From: Marinitoga sp. 1197
GTDB lineage: Bacteria; Thermotogota; Thermotogae; Petrotogales; Petrotogaceae
Reading direction: 5' to 3'
Assembly: GCF_001021165.1 (NCBI RefSeq)
Contig: NZ_AZAY01000016.1
Coordinates: 62,001-126,000 of the forward strand
DNA: 64,000 nucleotides
Below, in pieces: positions 27,761 through 38,478 of this stretch; positions within the stretch are counted from its first letter, which is position 1, and every line of letters starts with the position of its first letter. The translations under genes were made by a program, and so were the position numbers. The notes under the pieces are model-generated. The model was not told the origin of the DNA and did not search any database. It saw only the letters and a program-made list of their open reading frames with translations.

Positions 27761-29946
27761 TGAAAAGATATATATTTATTTTGATAATTGTAATTTTGCT
27801 TTTTAACTCATGTTCCTTATTTCAACAAACAAAAAACAATTCAGAAGACAGATTAAAAAATATTGAAAATGAAATAGCACTTTTAAAACTCTCTATAAAT
27901 AACTATGAGAATTCTTTAAAACGAATCAACGAAAATATTACCGTTTTTAATGAAAAAGTAGATAGCCTCTCTGATACTATTATTTTATTGAAAAAAAACA
28001 TAAATAGTATATATTCTACAATGGATGCTTCAAATACAAATATTCAAAAAATTTTGAAAAAATATGATTCCGAATTAAATACCCTGCATAACTCACTGAA
28101 AAATCTAAAAACAGATATTTCAAATTTTTCCAATATAAAAGATGAAACATATTATAATGAAATTATAACGGCTTTAGATAATAGACTTCAAGAAATTTCG
28201 AATAAATTAAATGACTTAAATAAAAATACAATAAAAAAGAATGAATTTGATACTTTAATCAAAAAATATATAACTAAAGATTCAACTATATTTGAAAATG
28301 ATAAAATTTATGTGGATTCAAAATTTAATTTGTTAAATAAACAATTTGAAGATACTATAAAATCTTTAAACAAAGATATAACTACTCTAAATTCAAGCAT
28401 AACAAATATTAATATTTCCATGTTTAGCAAATATACCGAACTATTAAACTATATAAATCACAATAAAAATAATTTTTCATCTGTAGAAAAAAATATTAAT
28501 AATTTAGATAAGCGTCTTACTTACTTAGACAAAATTAGTAAACATTTAGATAATAAGTTGTCCGATTTAGAGAAAAACATTTATAATATTACACTTAGTT
28601 CCACAGAAATTAAAAAATCTATTGATATTTCTGTGAAAGAAAATATTGATAACCTATTAAAAACTGTAAATTCACTGGATAAAATATGGCAAATAAATTT
28701 TGAAACACTTGAAAAAGATTTAGATTCCTTAAAAAACGATTATTCAACATTTAAAAATAAAACAGATGATTTAATAAATGAAGAAAACTTAAAAAAATAT
28801 GTTTATTCTTCTGTTGAAGCTGAAACTCAAAGAGAAGTAGCTAAACTATTTTATAAAACTAAAAGTGAAGAATTACTTAAAATAAAAAATCTGGAAGAAA
28901 AATTTGCAGTTTTAGATAACACTATTGAAGATTTACAAAATTCATTTGAATTATTATCTTCAAGACCTTTAAATACTTTTGATGAAAAGTTTAAAACAAA
29001 ATTAGATGAATTAGAACGTGAATTGACAAATGCTTTGATTTCATTTTCTAACGCTGAGATAAAAGAACTTTTTGGAAGTAATGATCAGATAATTTATAAA
29101 ATAAAATCTGGTGATACATTAAGCCAAATTGCTTTAGCATTCGGATTGGGATATAATGGTGTAGATTTAATAAAAGTAGTTAATAATATTGATGATCCAA
29201 GAACTATTAGAGTTGGACAAAAAATTATTATCCCTGTAAAAAATATAGAGAAATTTTTGACCTGGCCATTAAGTTATACTTTACCTTCAAATTATGAACG
29301 TATTGTTATAAGATTTGGTGACAGAATATCTACTGGAGTATCTATAGGCCTTGGAATACTGCCGTTAAAAGATGAATATATTAAACCAGCTTTGCCTGGG
29401 AAAATAGTAGATACTGGAAAAATGAAGAATAATTCATATTATATTAAAATAGATCATGGTAATGGTGTTTTAACTGTTTATTCAAATCTCCTTTCCATAA
29501 AAATTAAAAATGGACAATGGGTTGATAATAGCACAATAATCGGAACAGTAAAAAAAGATAAATTATTTAATTTTGAAATATGGAAAAATGGTGAGCCTAA
29601 AGATCCTATGAGATTATTTTTCAAGTATATTGGTGATTTTAAAGCTACATTTTATACAGAATGGGATGATAAAATCATATACTACCCGGCATTTAGATTA
29701 ACAAAGTCACAAAAGGTCCCAAGACCCTGGGTAACCGTAGCAGCTGATCCAGATTTTTTACCCTTAGGTACTGTTATATATATTCCAGAATTCAGAAATT
29801 CACCTAATTATGGCTTTTTTGAAATTGAAGATATAGGTTCAAAAATAATTGGAAATAAATTGGACATATATATTAATGACGTCAGATTTGCTCAAAATAC
29901 TAAAAATGTAAATGTATATGTTGTTGGCAAAAAAAGCAGGAGGTAA
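27757..29946 (+). CDS. Lipoprotein with coiled coil, LysM, degenerate M23 and 3D domains
   Basis: A 729-residue envelope protein. An N-terminal lipoprotein signal ends at about Cys19 (LLFNSC; the -3 residue is Phe, slightly unusual). Residues about 25-430 are a long coiled coil. A LysM domain follows (IKSGDTLSQIALAFGLGYNG ... VGQKIIIPV, about 447-495), then an M23-like beta domain with IKIDHGNGVLTVYSNL. The usual HxH of M23 is replaced in LFNFEIW, so this domain is probably inactive. The C-terminus is a 3D domain with conserved Asp residues in AADPDFLPLG, IEDIG and NKLDIY, a fold related to lytic transglycosylase MltA. It is likely a peptidoglycan-binding or remodelling factor. Confidence 0.85.
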   Translation: MMKRYIFILIIVILLFNSCSLFQQTKNNSEDRLKNIENEIALLKLSINNYENSLKRINENITVFNEKVDSLSDTIILLKKNINSIYSTMDASNTNIQKILKKYDSELNTLHNSLKNLKTDISNFSNIKDETYYNEIITALDNRLQEISNKLNDLNKNTIKKNEFDTLIKKYITKDSTIFENDKIYVDSKFNLLNKQFEDTIKSLNKDITTLNSSITNINISMFSKYTELLNYINHNKNNFSSVEKNINNLDKRLTYLDKISKHLDNKLSDLEKNIYNITLSSTEIKKSIDISVKENIDNLLKTVNSLDKIWQINFETLEKDLDSLKNDYSTFKNKTDDLINEENLKKYVYSSVEAETQREVAKLFYKTKSEELLKIKNLEEKFAVLDNTIEDLQNSFELLSSRPLNTFDEKFKTKLDELERELTNALISFSNAEIKELFGSNDQIIYKIKSGDTLSQIALAFGLGYNGVDLIKVVNNIDDPRTIRVGQKIIIPVKNIEKFLTWPLSYTLPSNYERIVIRFGDRISTGVSIGLGILPLKDEYIKPALPGKIVDTGKMKNNSYYIKIDHGNGVLTVYSNLLSIKIKNGQWVDNSTIIGTVKKDKLFNFEIWKNGEPKDPMRLFFKYIGDFKATFYTEWDDKIIYYPAFRLTKSQKVPRPWVTVAADPDFLPLGTVIYIPEFRNSPNYGFFEIEDIGSKIIGNKLDIYINDVRFAQNTKNVNVYVVGKKSRR

Positions 29947-29950
29947 AATT

Positions 29951-30430
29951 ATGGGATTGACAGTTAAAAGCAGTTATGCTTTAAGAGCGTTATATGAATT
30001 AGCTATATTTCATAAAAGCGGCATAAAAAGAGTTTCTATAAACGAATTATCTTCTAAACAAAAAATACCAAAAGATTTTTTGGAAAAAATTTTTAGTGAA
30101 TTAAGAGAATATGGCATCGTTGATTCTGTAAGAGGTCGATATGGTGGCTACGCTTTAAGTAAAGAACCTCAAGATTTAAAATTAAGCGAAGTAATTTATA
30201 TACTCGACAAACCCTTCCAGTCATATGAATGTGTTGTAACGGGAAAATGTGAAACTCTTGGTTCCGAGTGTGCTGTAGGATACATATGGAAAAAAATAAA
30301 TACTATTTTAATGCAGGAACTTTCTAAAATAACTCTTGCTGATTTAGTTAATTTAGGAGAAAAAATTGAATTAATGGGAGGAAACACTGTTGAAGAAAAA
30401 ATTAATAATGTTGATGAGCGGGGGAGTTGA
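29951..30430 (+). CDS. Rrf2-family regulator, IscR-like
   Basis: A 159-residue winged-helix regulator starting LTVKSSYALRALYELA, with SVRGRYGGYALSK in the wing. Three cysteines (C94, C100, C107) match the spacing that holds a [2Fe-2S] cluster in IscR, so it probably senses iron-sulfur status. The ATG at 29951 follows AGGAGG. Its 3' end overlaps mnmA by about 41 nt, which ties the regulator to tRNA thiolation. The usual iscS/iscU genes are not adjacent. Confidence 0.88.
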   Translation: MGLTVKSSYALRALYELAIFHKSGIKRVSINELSSKQKIPKDFLEKIFSELREYGIVDSVRGRYGGYALSKEPQDLKLSEVIYILDKPFQSYECVVTGKCETLGSECAVGYIWKKINTILMQELSKITLADLVNLGEKIELMGGNTVEEKINNVDERGS

Positions 30431-31475
30431 TAGCTCCGTTGCGGCTTTTTTAGCAAAGCAAAATGGATATGATATTATAGGCGTTCATTTCAAAACAATG
30501 CCTGATGATATATTTATCAAAATTCCTGAAAAGAAAAAAATTTGCTGTAGTCCTTCTGATACATATGACGCAATGAGAATAGCTGATAAACTTGGCTTTG
30601 AATTAAAAATTATTAAAATTTATGAAGAGTTCAGAGAAAAAATTATCGATTATTTTATAAATGATTATAAAAATGGGGTTACTCCAAATCCATGTATATT
30701 ATGTAATAAATATTTCAAGTTTGGTCTTGCTATTGATTTATTAAAAGAATACAATGCAGATTATGTTGCTTCCGGACATTATGCAATAAGAGAATTTTCA
30801 GAAAAATACAATACATATGTAATTAAAAAAGGCGTTGATAAATCAAAAGATCAATCATATTTTCTTGCATATATTGATAAAAAAGCAATTCCGAAAATCT
30901 TTTTCCCTAATGGTTATTATACCAAAGACGAAATAAGAAAAATTGCAAAGCAGTTAGATATAAATATAGCTAAAAAGGTTGATAGTCAAGAGTTGTGTTT
31001 TATACCTGATAATGATTATAGAAGATTTCTAAAAGAAAATAAAGTTATTATTTCAAAAGGCGAAGTACTGGATTTATATGGAAATGTTATAGGCGAACAT
31101 AGCGGATATACTAATTACACTATTGGGCAAAGAACAGGAATTAAATATTTCAAAAATCCAAATATAAAAATGCATGTTTATAAGATAATACCTGAAACTA
31201 ATCAAATCATTGTTGCTCCTACTGAGAAAGTTTATTTTAAAGGTTTAATTGCAGAAGATTTTAATTTTATTGTAGATTTTGAAAAAATTGAGGCAAAATG
31301 CAGAATTAGAAAGAGAAATGAAGAAAAGGATGCCTACATAAAGAAAATAGATTCTGATAAAATAGAAGTAATTTTCAAAGAACCTATTTTTGCAGTTACT
31401 CCAGGTCAGTTTGCCGTTGTTTATGATAATGATGGAGTTATATTAGGGTCTGGGAAAATTAAAACATACTTATAA
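30390..31475 (+). CDS. mnmA: tRNA 2-thiouridylase MnmA
   Basis: A 361-residue enzyme installing s2U34 in Lys, Glu and Gln tRNAs. The PP-loop SGGVDSSVAA is at the N-terminus. The catalytic cysteines appear in NPCILCN and in SQELCFIP. C-terminal beta domains follow. The start is TTG at 30390, 8 bases after GGGAGG and inside the Rrf2 gene. Confidence 0.93.
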   Translation: MKKKLIMLMSGGVDSSVAAFLAKQNGYDIIGVHFKTMPDDIFIKIPEKKKICCSPSDTYDAMRIADKLGFELKIIKIYEEFREKIIDYFINDYKNGVTPNPCILCNKYFKFGLAIDLLKEYNADYVASGHYAIREFSEKYNTYVIKKGVDKSKDQSYFLAYIDKKAIPKIFFPNGYYTKDEIRKIAKQLDINIAKKVDSQELCFIPDNDYRRFLKENKVIISKGEVLDLYGNVIGEHSGYTNYTIGQRTGIKYFKNPNIKMHVYKIIPETNQIIVAPTEKVYFKGLIAEDFNFIVDFEKIEAKCRIRKRNEEKDAYIKKIDSDKIEVIFKEPIFAVTPGQFAVVYDNDGVILGSGKIKTYL

Positions 31476-31493
31476 TACTTACGGAGGTTTGAA

Positions 31494-31982
31494 ATGACAA
31501 GAGCTATATATCCTGGTAGTTTTGATCCTATAACCTTTGGTCACTTGAATATAATTAACCGTGCTTCTAAAATATTTGATGAATTATATGTTGTGGTTTT
31601 GCATAATGTTAATAAAAGATATTTTTTTACAAAAGAAGAAAGAATTAAAATTACAAAAGATTCATTAAAAGATTTTCCAAATATACATGTTGAAAGCTAT
31701 GAAGGGTTACTAGTAGATTATGCAAAAGAAAAAAAAATAAATGTTGTTATAAGAGGATTAAGAGCTGTTTCTGATTTTGAATACGAACTTCAACTTGCCA
31801 ATGCAAATAGATCGTTAAATAAAAATGTGGAAATTTTATTTCTGATGACGGATACAGAATTTTCTTTTATTTCGTCCACAATAGTAAAAGAGGTAGCAAA
31901 GTTTGGCGGGAATATTTCTCAATGGGTTCCAGAAAATGTGGAGAAAGCGATAATTAAAAAAATTAGTAATAACACTGTTTAG
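31494..31982 (+). CDS. coaD: Phosphopantetheine adenylyltransferase
   Basis: A 162-residue enzyme of CoA synthesis. The nucleotidyl-transferase motif YPGSFDPITFGHLNII and the later EFSFISSTIVKEVA are diagnostic. GGAGG precedes the ATG. Another CoA-pathway gene, coaX, is at 62020. Confidence 0.97.
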   Translation: MTRAIYPGSFDPITFGHLNIINRASKIFDELYVVVLHNVNKRYFFTKEERIKITKDSLKDFPNIHVESYEGLLVDYAKEKKINVVIRGLRAVSDFEYELQLANANRSLNKNVEILFLMTDTEFSFISSTIVKEVAKFGGNISQWVPENVEKAIIKKISNNTV

Positions 31983-31999
31983 AAAAAGAAAAGTAATTA

Positions 32000-32008
32000 T
32001 GTTAAAAT
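32000..32008 (+). promoter_or_regulatory. Possible extended -10 element upstream of tsf
   Basis: TGTTAAAAT lies about 39 bases before the tsf start. No clear -35 is seen. Confidence 0.35.
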
Positions 32009-32046
32009 ATTTATGAATTTAAAGAAATTATTAGGAGGGAATTGAA

Positions 32047-32646
32047 ATGGCTATAACTGCTGCAGATGTTAAAAAGTTAAGAGATGCTACCGGTGCTGGA
32101 ATGATGGATTGTAAAAAAGCTTTAATAGAAGCTGAAGGTGATTTCGACAAAGCGGTCGAAATTTTAAGAATAAAGGGAGCTGCTAAAGCTGCTAAAAAAG
32201 CAAGCAGGAGCACTGGTGAAGGTATTATTTATTCATATATTCACCATAATGAAAAGATTGGTGTTTTATTAGAATTAAATTGTGAAACAGATTTTGTTGC
32301 AAGAACTGAAGAATTCCATGAATTGGCAAAACAAATTTCTTTACAAATAGCTTCAATGAGACCAAAATGGATAAAGAGGGAAGATGTTCCGGAAGAAGTT
32401 ATTGCTAAAGAAAGAGAAATATATAAAGAAGAAATGAAAGAATCTGGAAAACCAGAACATATTATCGAAAAAATAGTTGAAAATAAAGTTAACAAATTTT
32501 ATGAAGATAACTGTTTATTAGAACAGGAATTTGTGTTTGCAGAAGAAAAAGGCCAAAAAATTAAGGATCTTATTACAAACGCAATTGCTAAAATAGGAGA
32601 AAATATTCAGGTTTCAAGATTTTCAAGATTTGAAATAGGTGAATAG
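32047..32646 (+). CDS. tsf: Elongation factor Ts
   Basis: A 199-residue EF-Ts, the nucleotide exchange factor for EF-Tu. It has [17 protein letters not shown] and the [10 protein letters not shown] core. It is short compared with the 280-290 residues of E. coli, which matches the compact Thermotogota form. GGAGGG precedes the ATG. It is separated from rpsB, but next to pyrH. Confidence 0.96.
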   Translation: MAITAADVKKLRDATGAGMMDCKKALIEAEGDFDKAVEILRIKGAAKAAKKASRSTGEGIIYSYIHHNEKIGVLLELNCETDFVARTEEFHELAKQISLQIASMRPKWIKREDVPEEVIAKEREIYKEEMKESGKPEHIIEKIVENKVNKFYEDNCLLEQEFVFAEEKGQKIKDLITNAIAKIGENIQVSRFSRFEIGE

Positions 32647-32672
32647 GGTGGTCTTTGTCCACCCTTTTTTTT
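32645..32672 (+). terminator. Terminator or attenuator between tsf and pyrH
   Basis: Stem agggtgg / ccaccct with a 7-nt loop directly after the tsf stop, then an eight-T run. pyrH begins only about 20 nt later, so complete termination would silence it; partial read-through would tune the tsf to pyrH ratio. Confidence 0.75.
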
Positions 32673-32693
32673 AAGGAAAAAGGGGGAGAGTTT

Positions 32694-34698
<2,005 letters not shown>

Positions 34699-34701
34699 AT
34701 A

Positions 34702-34735
34702 AAAGTTAAAAGGCGCTAAAGCGCCTTTTAACTTT
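34702..34735. terminator. Bidirectional terminator between eno and the receptor-like gene
   Basis: A 15-bp perfect stem (aaagttaaaaggcgc and its inverse) with loop TAAA between converging genes. Confidence 0.9.
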
Positions 34736-36428
34736 ACCAGTATGAACTTTCTACATTTTCCCATTTCATATCTAATATCTTTTCTATTTCTCTCAATAGT
34801 TTCTTTCTTTTACTACTATATTTGGGTATTTGAAAGTTTATAAATTTAACATGTTTATTTTCAAACTCACTTAATACCTCAATATATTCAATAATTTCCT
34901 GATTTAAATTATATCGAAACGTATTTAAAAAAATTAAATTATTTTTGTATTTAAAAACATTGCTCTTATATATATCTATATTTTTTAATGAAATCGTACT
35001 TTCGGTAAACTTGGCTATTAAAACATTCTTAAACTTTTTCTCAAAAAACATTTTTTTAAATTCATCTATATCTCTAATATTATTTATTTTTATGTATAAG
35101 TTGTTTAACATATATTTTACACCATTAAAAAAAAGGTCTTTTTCTAAATCACTAAATTTTTCTTCTTTTATAAGTAAAAAACCATCAAAGTCCAAAATTC
35201 TTTTTCCAAACGAATATATATAAAATTCTTTTGTTGTCTTTAATATTTCTAAATATTCTTTTGTTATATTGTAATTTTCAGAAACATATATATTATATGA
35301 AAAATAATCTATTTCGTTAATTCTTTTTTTGTAAAAAGATATATAAATAATATCTTCATAAACTCTTATTGCATCGATTATATTATTTTCTATATCTTCA
35401 AATGTTTCTACATCACGGAAAATAACTTTATTTATATGCTTCAGTTTTTTTATACTTGTTTTTATTAAGTTCTTATCTTCTATTCCAAGATTATAAGAAA
35501 TCCTGAATAATTCTTTAGAAATATTATTTTCATGCTTAAAATATCTTCTCATCCAGAAAATTAATATTCCGGAAAAAAAGAATGTTATCATAGAAAAAAA
35601 TACTATTGAAAATTTCGATAGATTTTTACTTTCAAAAATAGAAAGAACATAAACACTATCTCCAAAATCTGCTTTATTAATTGTATATAATTTCCCATTA
35701 AAATAAAATTTTTTTATTTTTTCTTTAGATAAAAATATTTTAGAATATATAAAATAAGGTAAAGATACTTTGGGCCAGATTAATTTCGTTCTATTATCCA
35801 CTATATAAAATTTAATATCATCCGTTGAAAAACTTTTTAAATGATCAAATTTCACTTTTATTTCAAAAGAAATATAAGCTATTGGTATCTGGTCAATATC
35901 AAAAATAAATGTAGTCAAATAAAAATAGTTTTCATTATTAAATGAAAAAACAGGAGAACTTTTTATTAAATTTGTGCTGTTTTCCAATTCTTTCAAATTA
36001 TTTTCAAATATCGTATAATTTAAAAAATTAATTTTTTTCGGATATATAATATTTCCACTAAAATCACTTATAATTATTTTTCCATTGAATAACACAACAT
36101 CTTTTTTTTCATTAATATATTCATCTAATCTATTATATGTATTATTAAAAATTATGTTATTTGATACGTGATTCCCGGAAGAAAATATAATAAGTGATTT
36201 TACATATGAATTAATTCTAATATCGTTGCTAAAAATTTGAGAAAAATTAATATATCTCGCATTATAGTCATTAATTATATTAACAACAGAAACAGAAGAA
36301 CGGTCTACTATTTCTTCAACCGTTCTTTCAACATACATCATATTTACAATAATCAAAATTAAATATAATAATATAAATATAACTAAACTAAAAACAAAAA
36401 AATCTTTAAAAACTTCATGTTTTTTCAT
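34734..36428 (-). CDS. Two-TM receptor-like membrane protein of unknown function
   Basis: A 564-residue protein: transmembrane helix at about 11-31, an extracytoplasmic domain of about 240 residues that looks like a sensor (Cache-like layout, not proven), a second helix near 273-293, and a cytoplasmic half of about 270 residues. I see no histidine kinase, GGDEF, EAL or methyl-accepting motif in the cytoplasmic part; it may be a strongly diverged signalling domain. It lies 11 nt downstream of the third M42 gene and is probably co-transcribed with it. Confidence 0.7.
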   Translation of the reverse strand: MKKHEVFKDFFVFSLVIFILLYLILIIVNMMYVERTVEEIVDRSSVSVVNIINDYNARYINFSQIFSNDIRINSYVKSLIIFSSGNHVSNNIIFNNTYNRLDEYINEKKDVVLFNGKIIISDFSGNIIYPKKINFLNYTIFENNLKELENSTNLIKSSPVFSFNNENYFYLTTFIFDIDQIPIAYISFEIKVKFDHLKSFSTDDIKFYIVDNRTKLIWPKVSLPYFIYSKIFLSKEKIKKFYFNGKLYTINKADFGDSVYVLSIFESKNLSKFSIVFFSMITFFFSGILIFWMRRYFKHENNISKELFRISYNLGIEDKNLIKTSIKKLKHINKVIFRDVETFEDIENNIIDAIRVYEDIIYISFYKKRINEIDYFSYNIYVSENYNITKEYLEILKTTKEFYIYSFGKRILDFDGFLLIKEEKFSDLEKDLFFNGVKYMLNNLYIKINNIRDIDEFKKMFFEKKFKNVLIAKFTESTISLKNIDIYKSNVFKYKNNLIFLNTFRYNLNQEIIEYIEVLSEFENKHVKFINFQIPKYSSKRKKLLREIEKILDMKWENVESSYW

Positions 36429-36439
36429 TTCATCACCAA

Positions 36440-37438
36440 TTAATTATTTGATAATGCCACCACAAATTTTACAGTTTCTTCAACATCTGCTATTGAAACC
36501 ATTTCATGAGGCGTATGTATATATCTTGTAGGTATTGATATTGTTCCTGAAGGTATTCCTGACTTTGTCGTCTGATATCCTCCCGCATTAGTTCCGCCAA
36601 ATAATAAAACTTCCATCTGATATTTTATATTATTTTTTTCAGCTACTTCTTTTAATGTATCTACAACAAATTTATCACTTACAGTATATCCATCTTTTAT
36701 CTTTATACACGGGCCCTCATTTAATTTCATAGACATCCTTTTAAAAGCCTTTGGAGTATCTGCAGAAGCCGTAACATCAAGCGCTATTGCCATATCTATG
36801 TCATAATTATAACCAGCTACCGATGCACCTATTAATCCTACTTCTTCCTGAACAGTAAAAGCGAAAATGATTGTATTTTTAGGCGTGTCTATTCTCTTTA
36901 TTGCCTCAATCATAATAGCACAACCTATTCTATCATCGAGTGCTTTTGAGATAACTTTATCTCCTAAATCATTAAATTGTGCATAGTAGGTTCCAAATGT
37001 CCCTATAGGTGCTATCTTTTCTGCTTCTTCTTTTGAAGAAACTCCTATATCAACAAATAATACATCAAAACTTAAATTATTCATGTTTTTAGAATATTCT
37101 TCCATGGTTTCGCCTTCAAACCCAATTACACCAATATGCCCATTAAATTGAACCTTAGCCCCTATTAAAACCTTTGGGTTAACACCACCAACAGGCTCTA
37201 CTCTTAAAAAGCCACTATCTGTGATATGTGTAACTACAAGTCCTATTTCATCCATGTGTGCATCAAACAATATCGTCTTTTCTCCTGAACCCTTTTTTAT
37301 AGCAATTAAATTCCCAAGCTTATCCACTTTATATTCATCAACATATTCCTTTATTTCGTCTATAATAATTTCTCTAATTTTCTTTTCTCTACCACTTGGA
37401 GAATTGATTTCTGTTAATTTTTTTATTAAATCTTTCAT
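36440..37438 (-). CDS. M42-family aminopeptidase (third of three)
   Basis: A 332-residue metallopeptidase of the M42/TET family. Metal and catalytic motifs: DAHMDEIGLVV, ALDDRIGC, VQEEVGLIGAS, DVTASADTP and RYIHTPHEMVS. M42 enzymes assemble into dodecameric cages that trim peptides from the proteasome or Lon-type proteases. The start codon overlaps the stop of the preceding paralogue (TAATG), so the two are coupled. Confidence 0.93.
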   Translation of the reverse strand: MKDLIKKLTEINSPSGREKKIREIIIDEIKEYVDEYKVDKLGNLIAIKKGSGEKTILFDAHMDEIGLVVTHITDSGFLRVEPVGGVNPKVLIGAKVQFNGHIGVIGFEGETMEEYSKNMNNLSFDVLFVDIGVSSKEEAEKIAPIGTFGTYYAQFNDLGDKVISKALDDRIGCAIMIEAIKRIDTPKNTIIFAFTVQEEVGLIGASVAGYNYDIDMAIALDVTASADTPKAFKRMSMKLNEGPCIKIKDGYTVSDKFVVDTLKEVAEKNNIKYQMEVLLFGGTNAGGYQTTKSGIPSGTISIPTRYIHTPHEMVSIADVEETVKFVVALSNN

Positions 37439-38478
37439 TATTTTAATATCCTCCCTTCAAGAACTAATAATTCTAATAATTTATATCCGTTGATATAATC
37501 ATTAATGTCTATAATTGTATTAGGTGAATGAATATAACGTGATGGCACTGCCAATATTCCAGATGGAATACCATCTAATGTTGTTGCAAGCCTTCTGGCA
37601 TCTGTTCCTCCTGCAGTTCTCATTTTAAACTGCAATTTTATGTTATTTTCCTTTGCCACTGATATAATTTTATCAAAAATTTCTTTTGATAATACCACAC
37701 CTGAATGCATAAAAAATGTAGCAGGTCCATTACCAAGATGTGTTGCCCATTTATCTTTATCCAATAAAGGATAATCTCCTGCTGTAGTTCCCTCTAAAAC
37801 CAGAGCTACATCAGGTTTAATATAATGCGCAGCTACACCACTTCCACGCAATCCAACCTCTTCCTGTACAACAAAAGCAAAATAAGTATCATATTCTGGC
37901 TTATACCCTTCCTGAATTTTATCAATTAAATTCATCATCCACGAACAACCTGCTCTGTCATCGAACGCTTTTGAAACTGCTCTATCACCACTCATATAAA
38001 ATTTTGTATCAAATGTTACCATATCTCCCAATTTTATTTTTTTCTTTAATTCTGTTTTTTCATAACCTGTATAAACTTTAAAAGATGTATAATCCGGTTT
38101 TGATTTTCTTTCATTAGTATTTAATAAGTGTATGGGTTTAATTTGTACTATAGATAAAATTTCTCCTTTAACTTTAAGCCTTTGAGCAAAAACCACACGA
38201 GGATCAACTCCACCTACTGGAGAAATATGAAAGGTTCCATCATCATTTACTTTAGTCACCATAAACCCTACTTCATCCATATGTGCAAGCAACATGACCT
38301 TTTTTGATGAATCTTTCCCTTTTATTTTTGCTATTAAATTTCCCATAACATCTACATGATATTCATCCACTTTATTTTTTATTTTTTCAAGAATATATTC
38401 TCTAACCTTTTCTTCTTTACCAGAAATTCCAGGTAACTCTGTAAGTTCTGGCAAATATTTTAAAAGCTCATTCATCAT
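37438..38478 (-). CDS. M42-family aminopeptidase (second of three)
   Basis: About 346 residues. Motifs: LLAHMDEVGFMVT, AFDDRAGCSW, VVQEEVGLRGSG, EGTTAGDYP and RYIHSPNTII. The VTASADTP-type ligand loop of its neighbour is EGTTAGDYP here, suggesting different substrate preference. The start is one of two adjacent ATGs (38478 or 38475) after AAGGTGA, overlapping the upstream gene by about 11 nt. The GTG at 38484 lies within the ribosome binding site. Confidence 0.92.
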   Translation of the reverse strand: MMNELLKYLPELTELPGISGKEEKVREYILEKIKNKVDEYHVDVMGNLIAKIKGKDSSKKVMLLAHMDEVGFMVTKVNDDGTFHISPVGGVDPRVVFAQRLKVKGEILSIVQIKPIHLLNTNERKSKPDYTSFKVYTGYEKTELKKKIKLGDMVTFDTKFYMSGDRAVSKAFDDRAGCSWMMNLIDKIQEGYKPEYDTYFAFVVQEEVGLRGSGVAAHYIKPDVALVLEGTTAGDYPLLDKDKWATHLGNGPATFFMHSGVVLSKEIFDKIISVAKENNIKLQFKMRTAGGTDARRLATTLDGIPSGILAVPSRYIHSPNTIIDINDYINGYKLLELLVLEGRILK

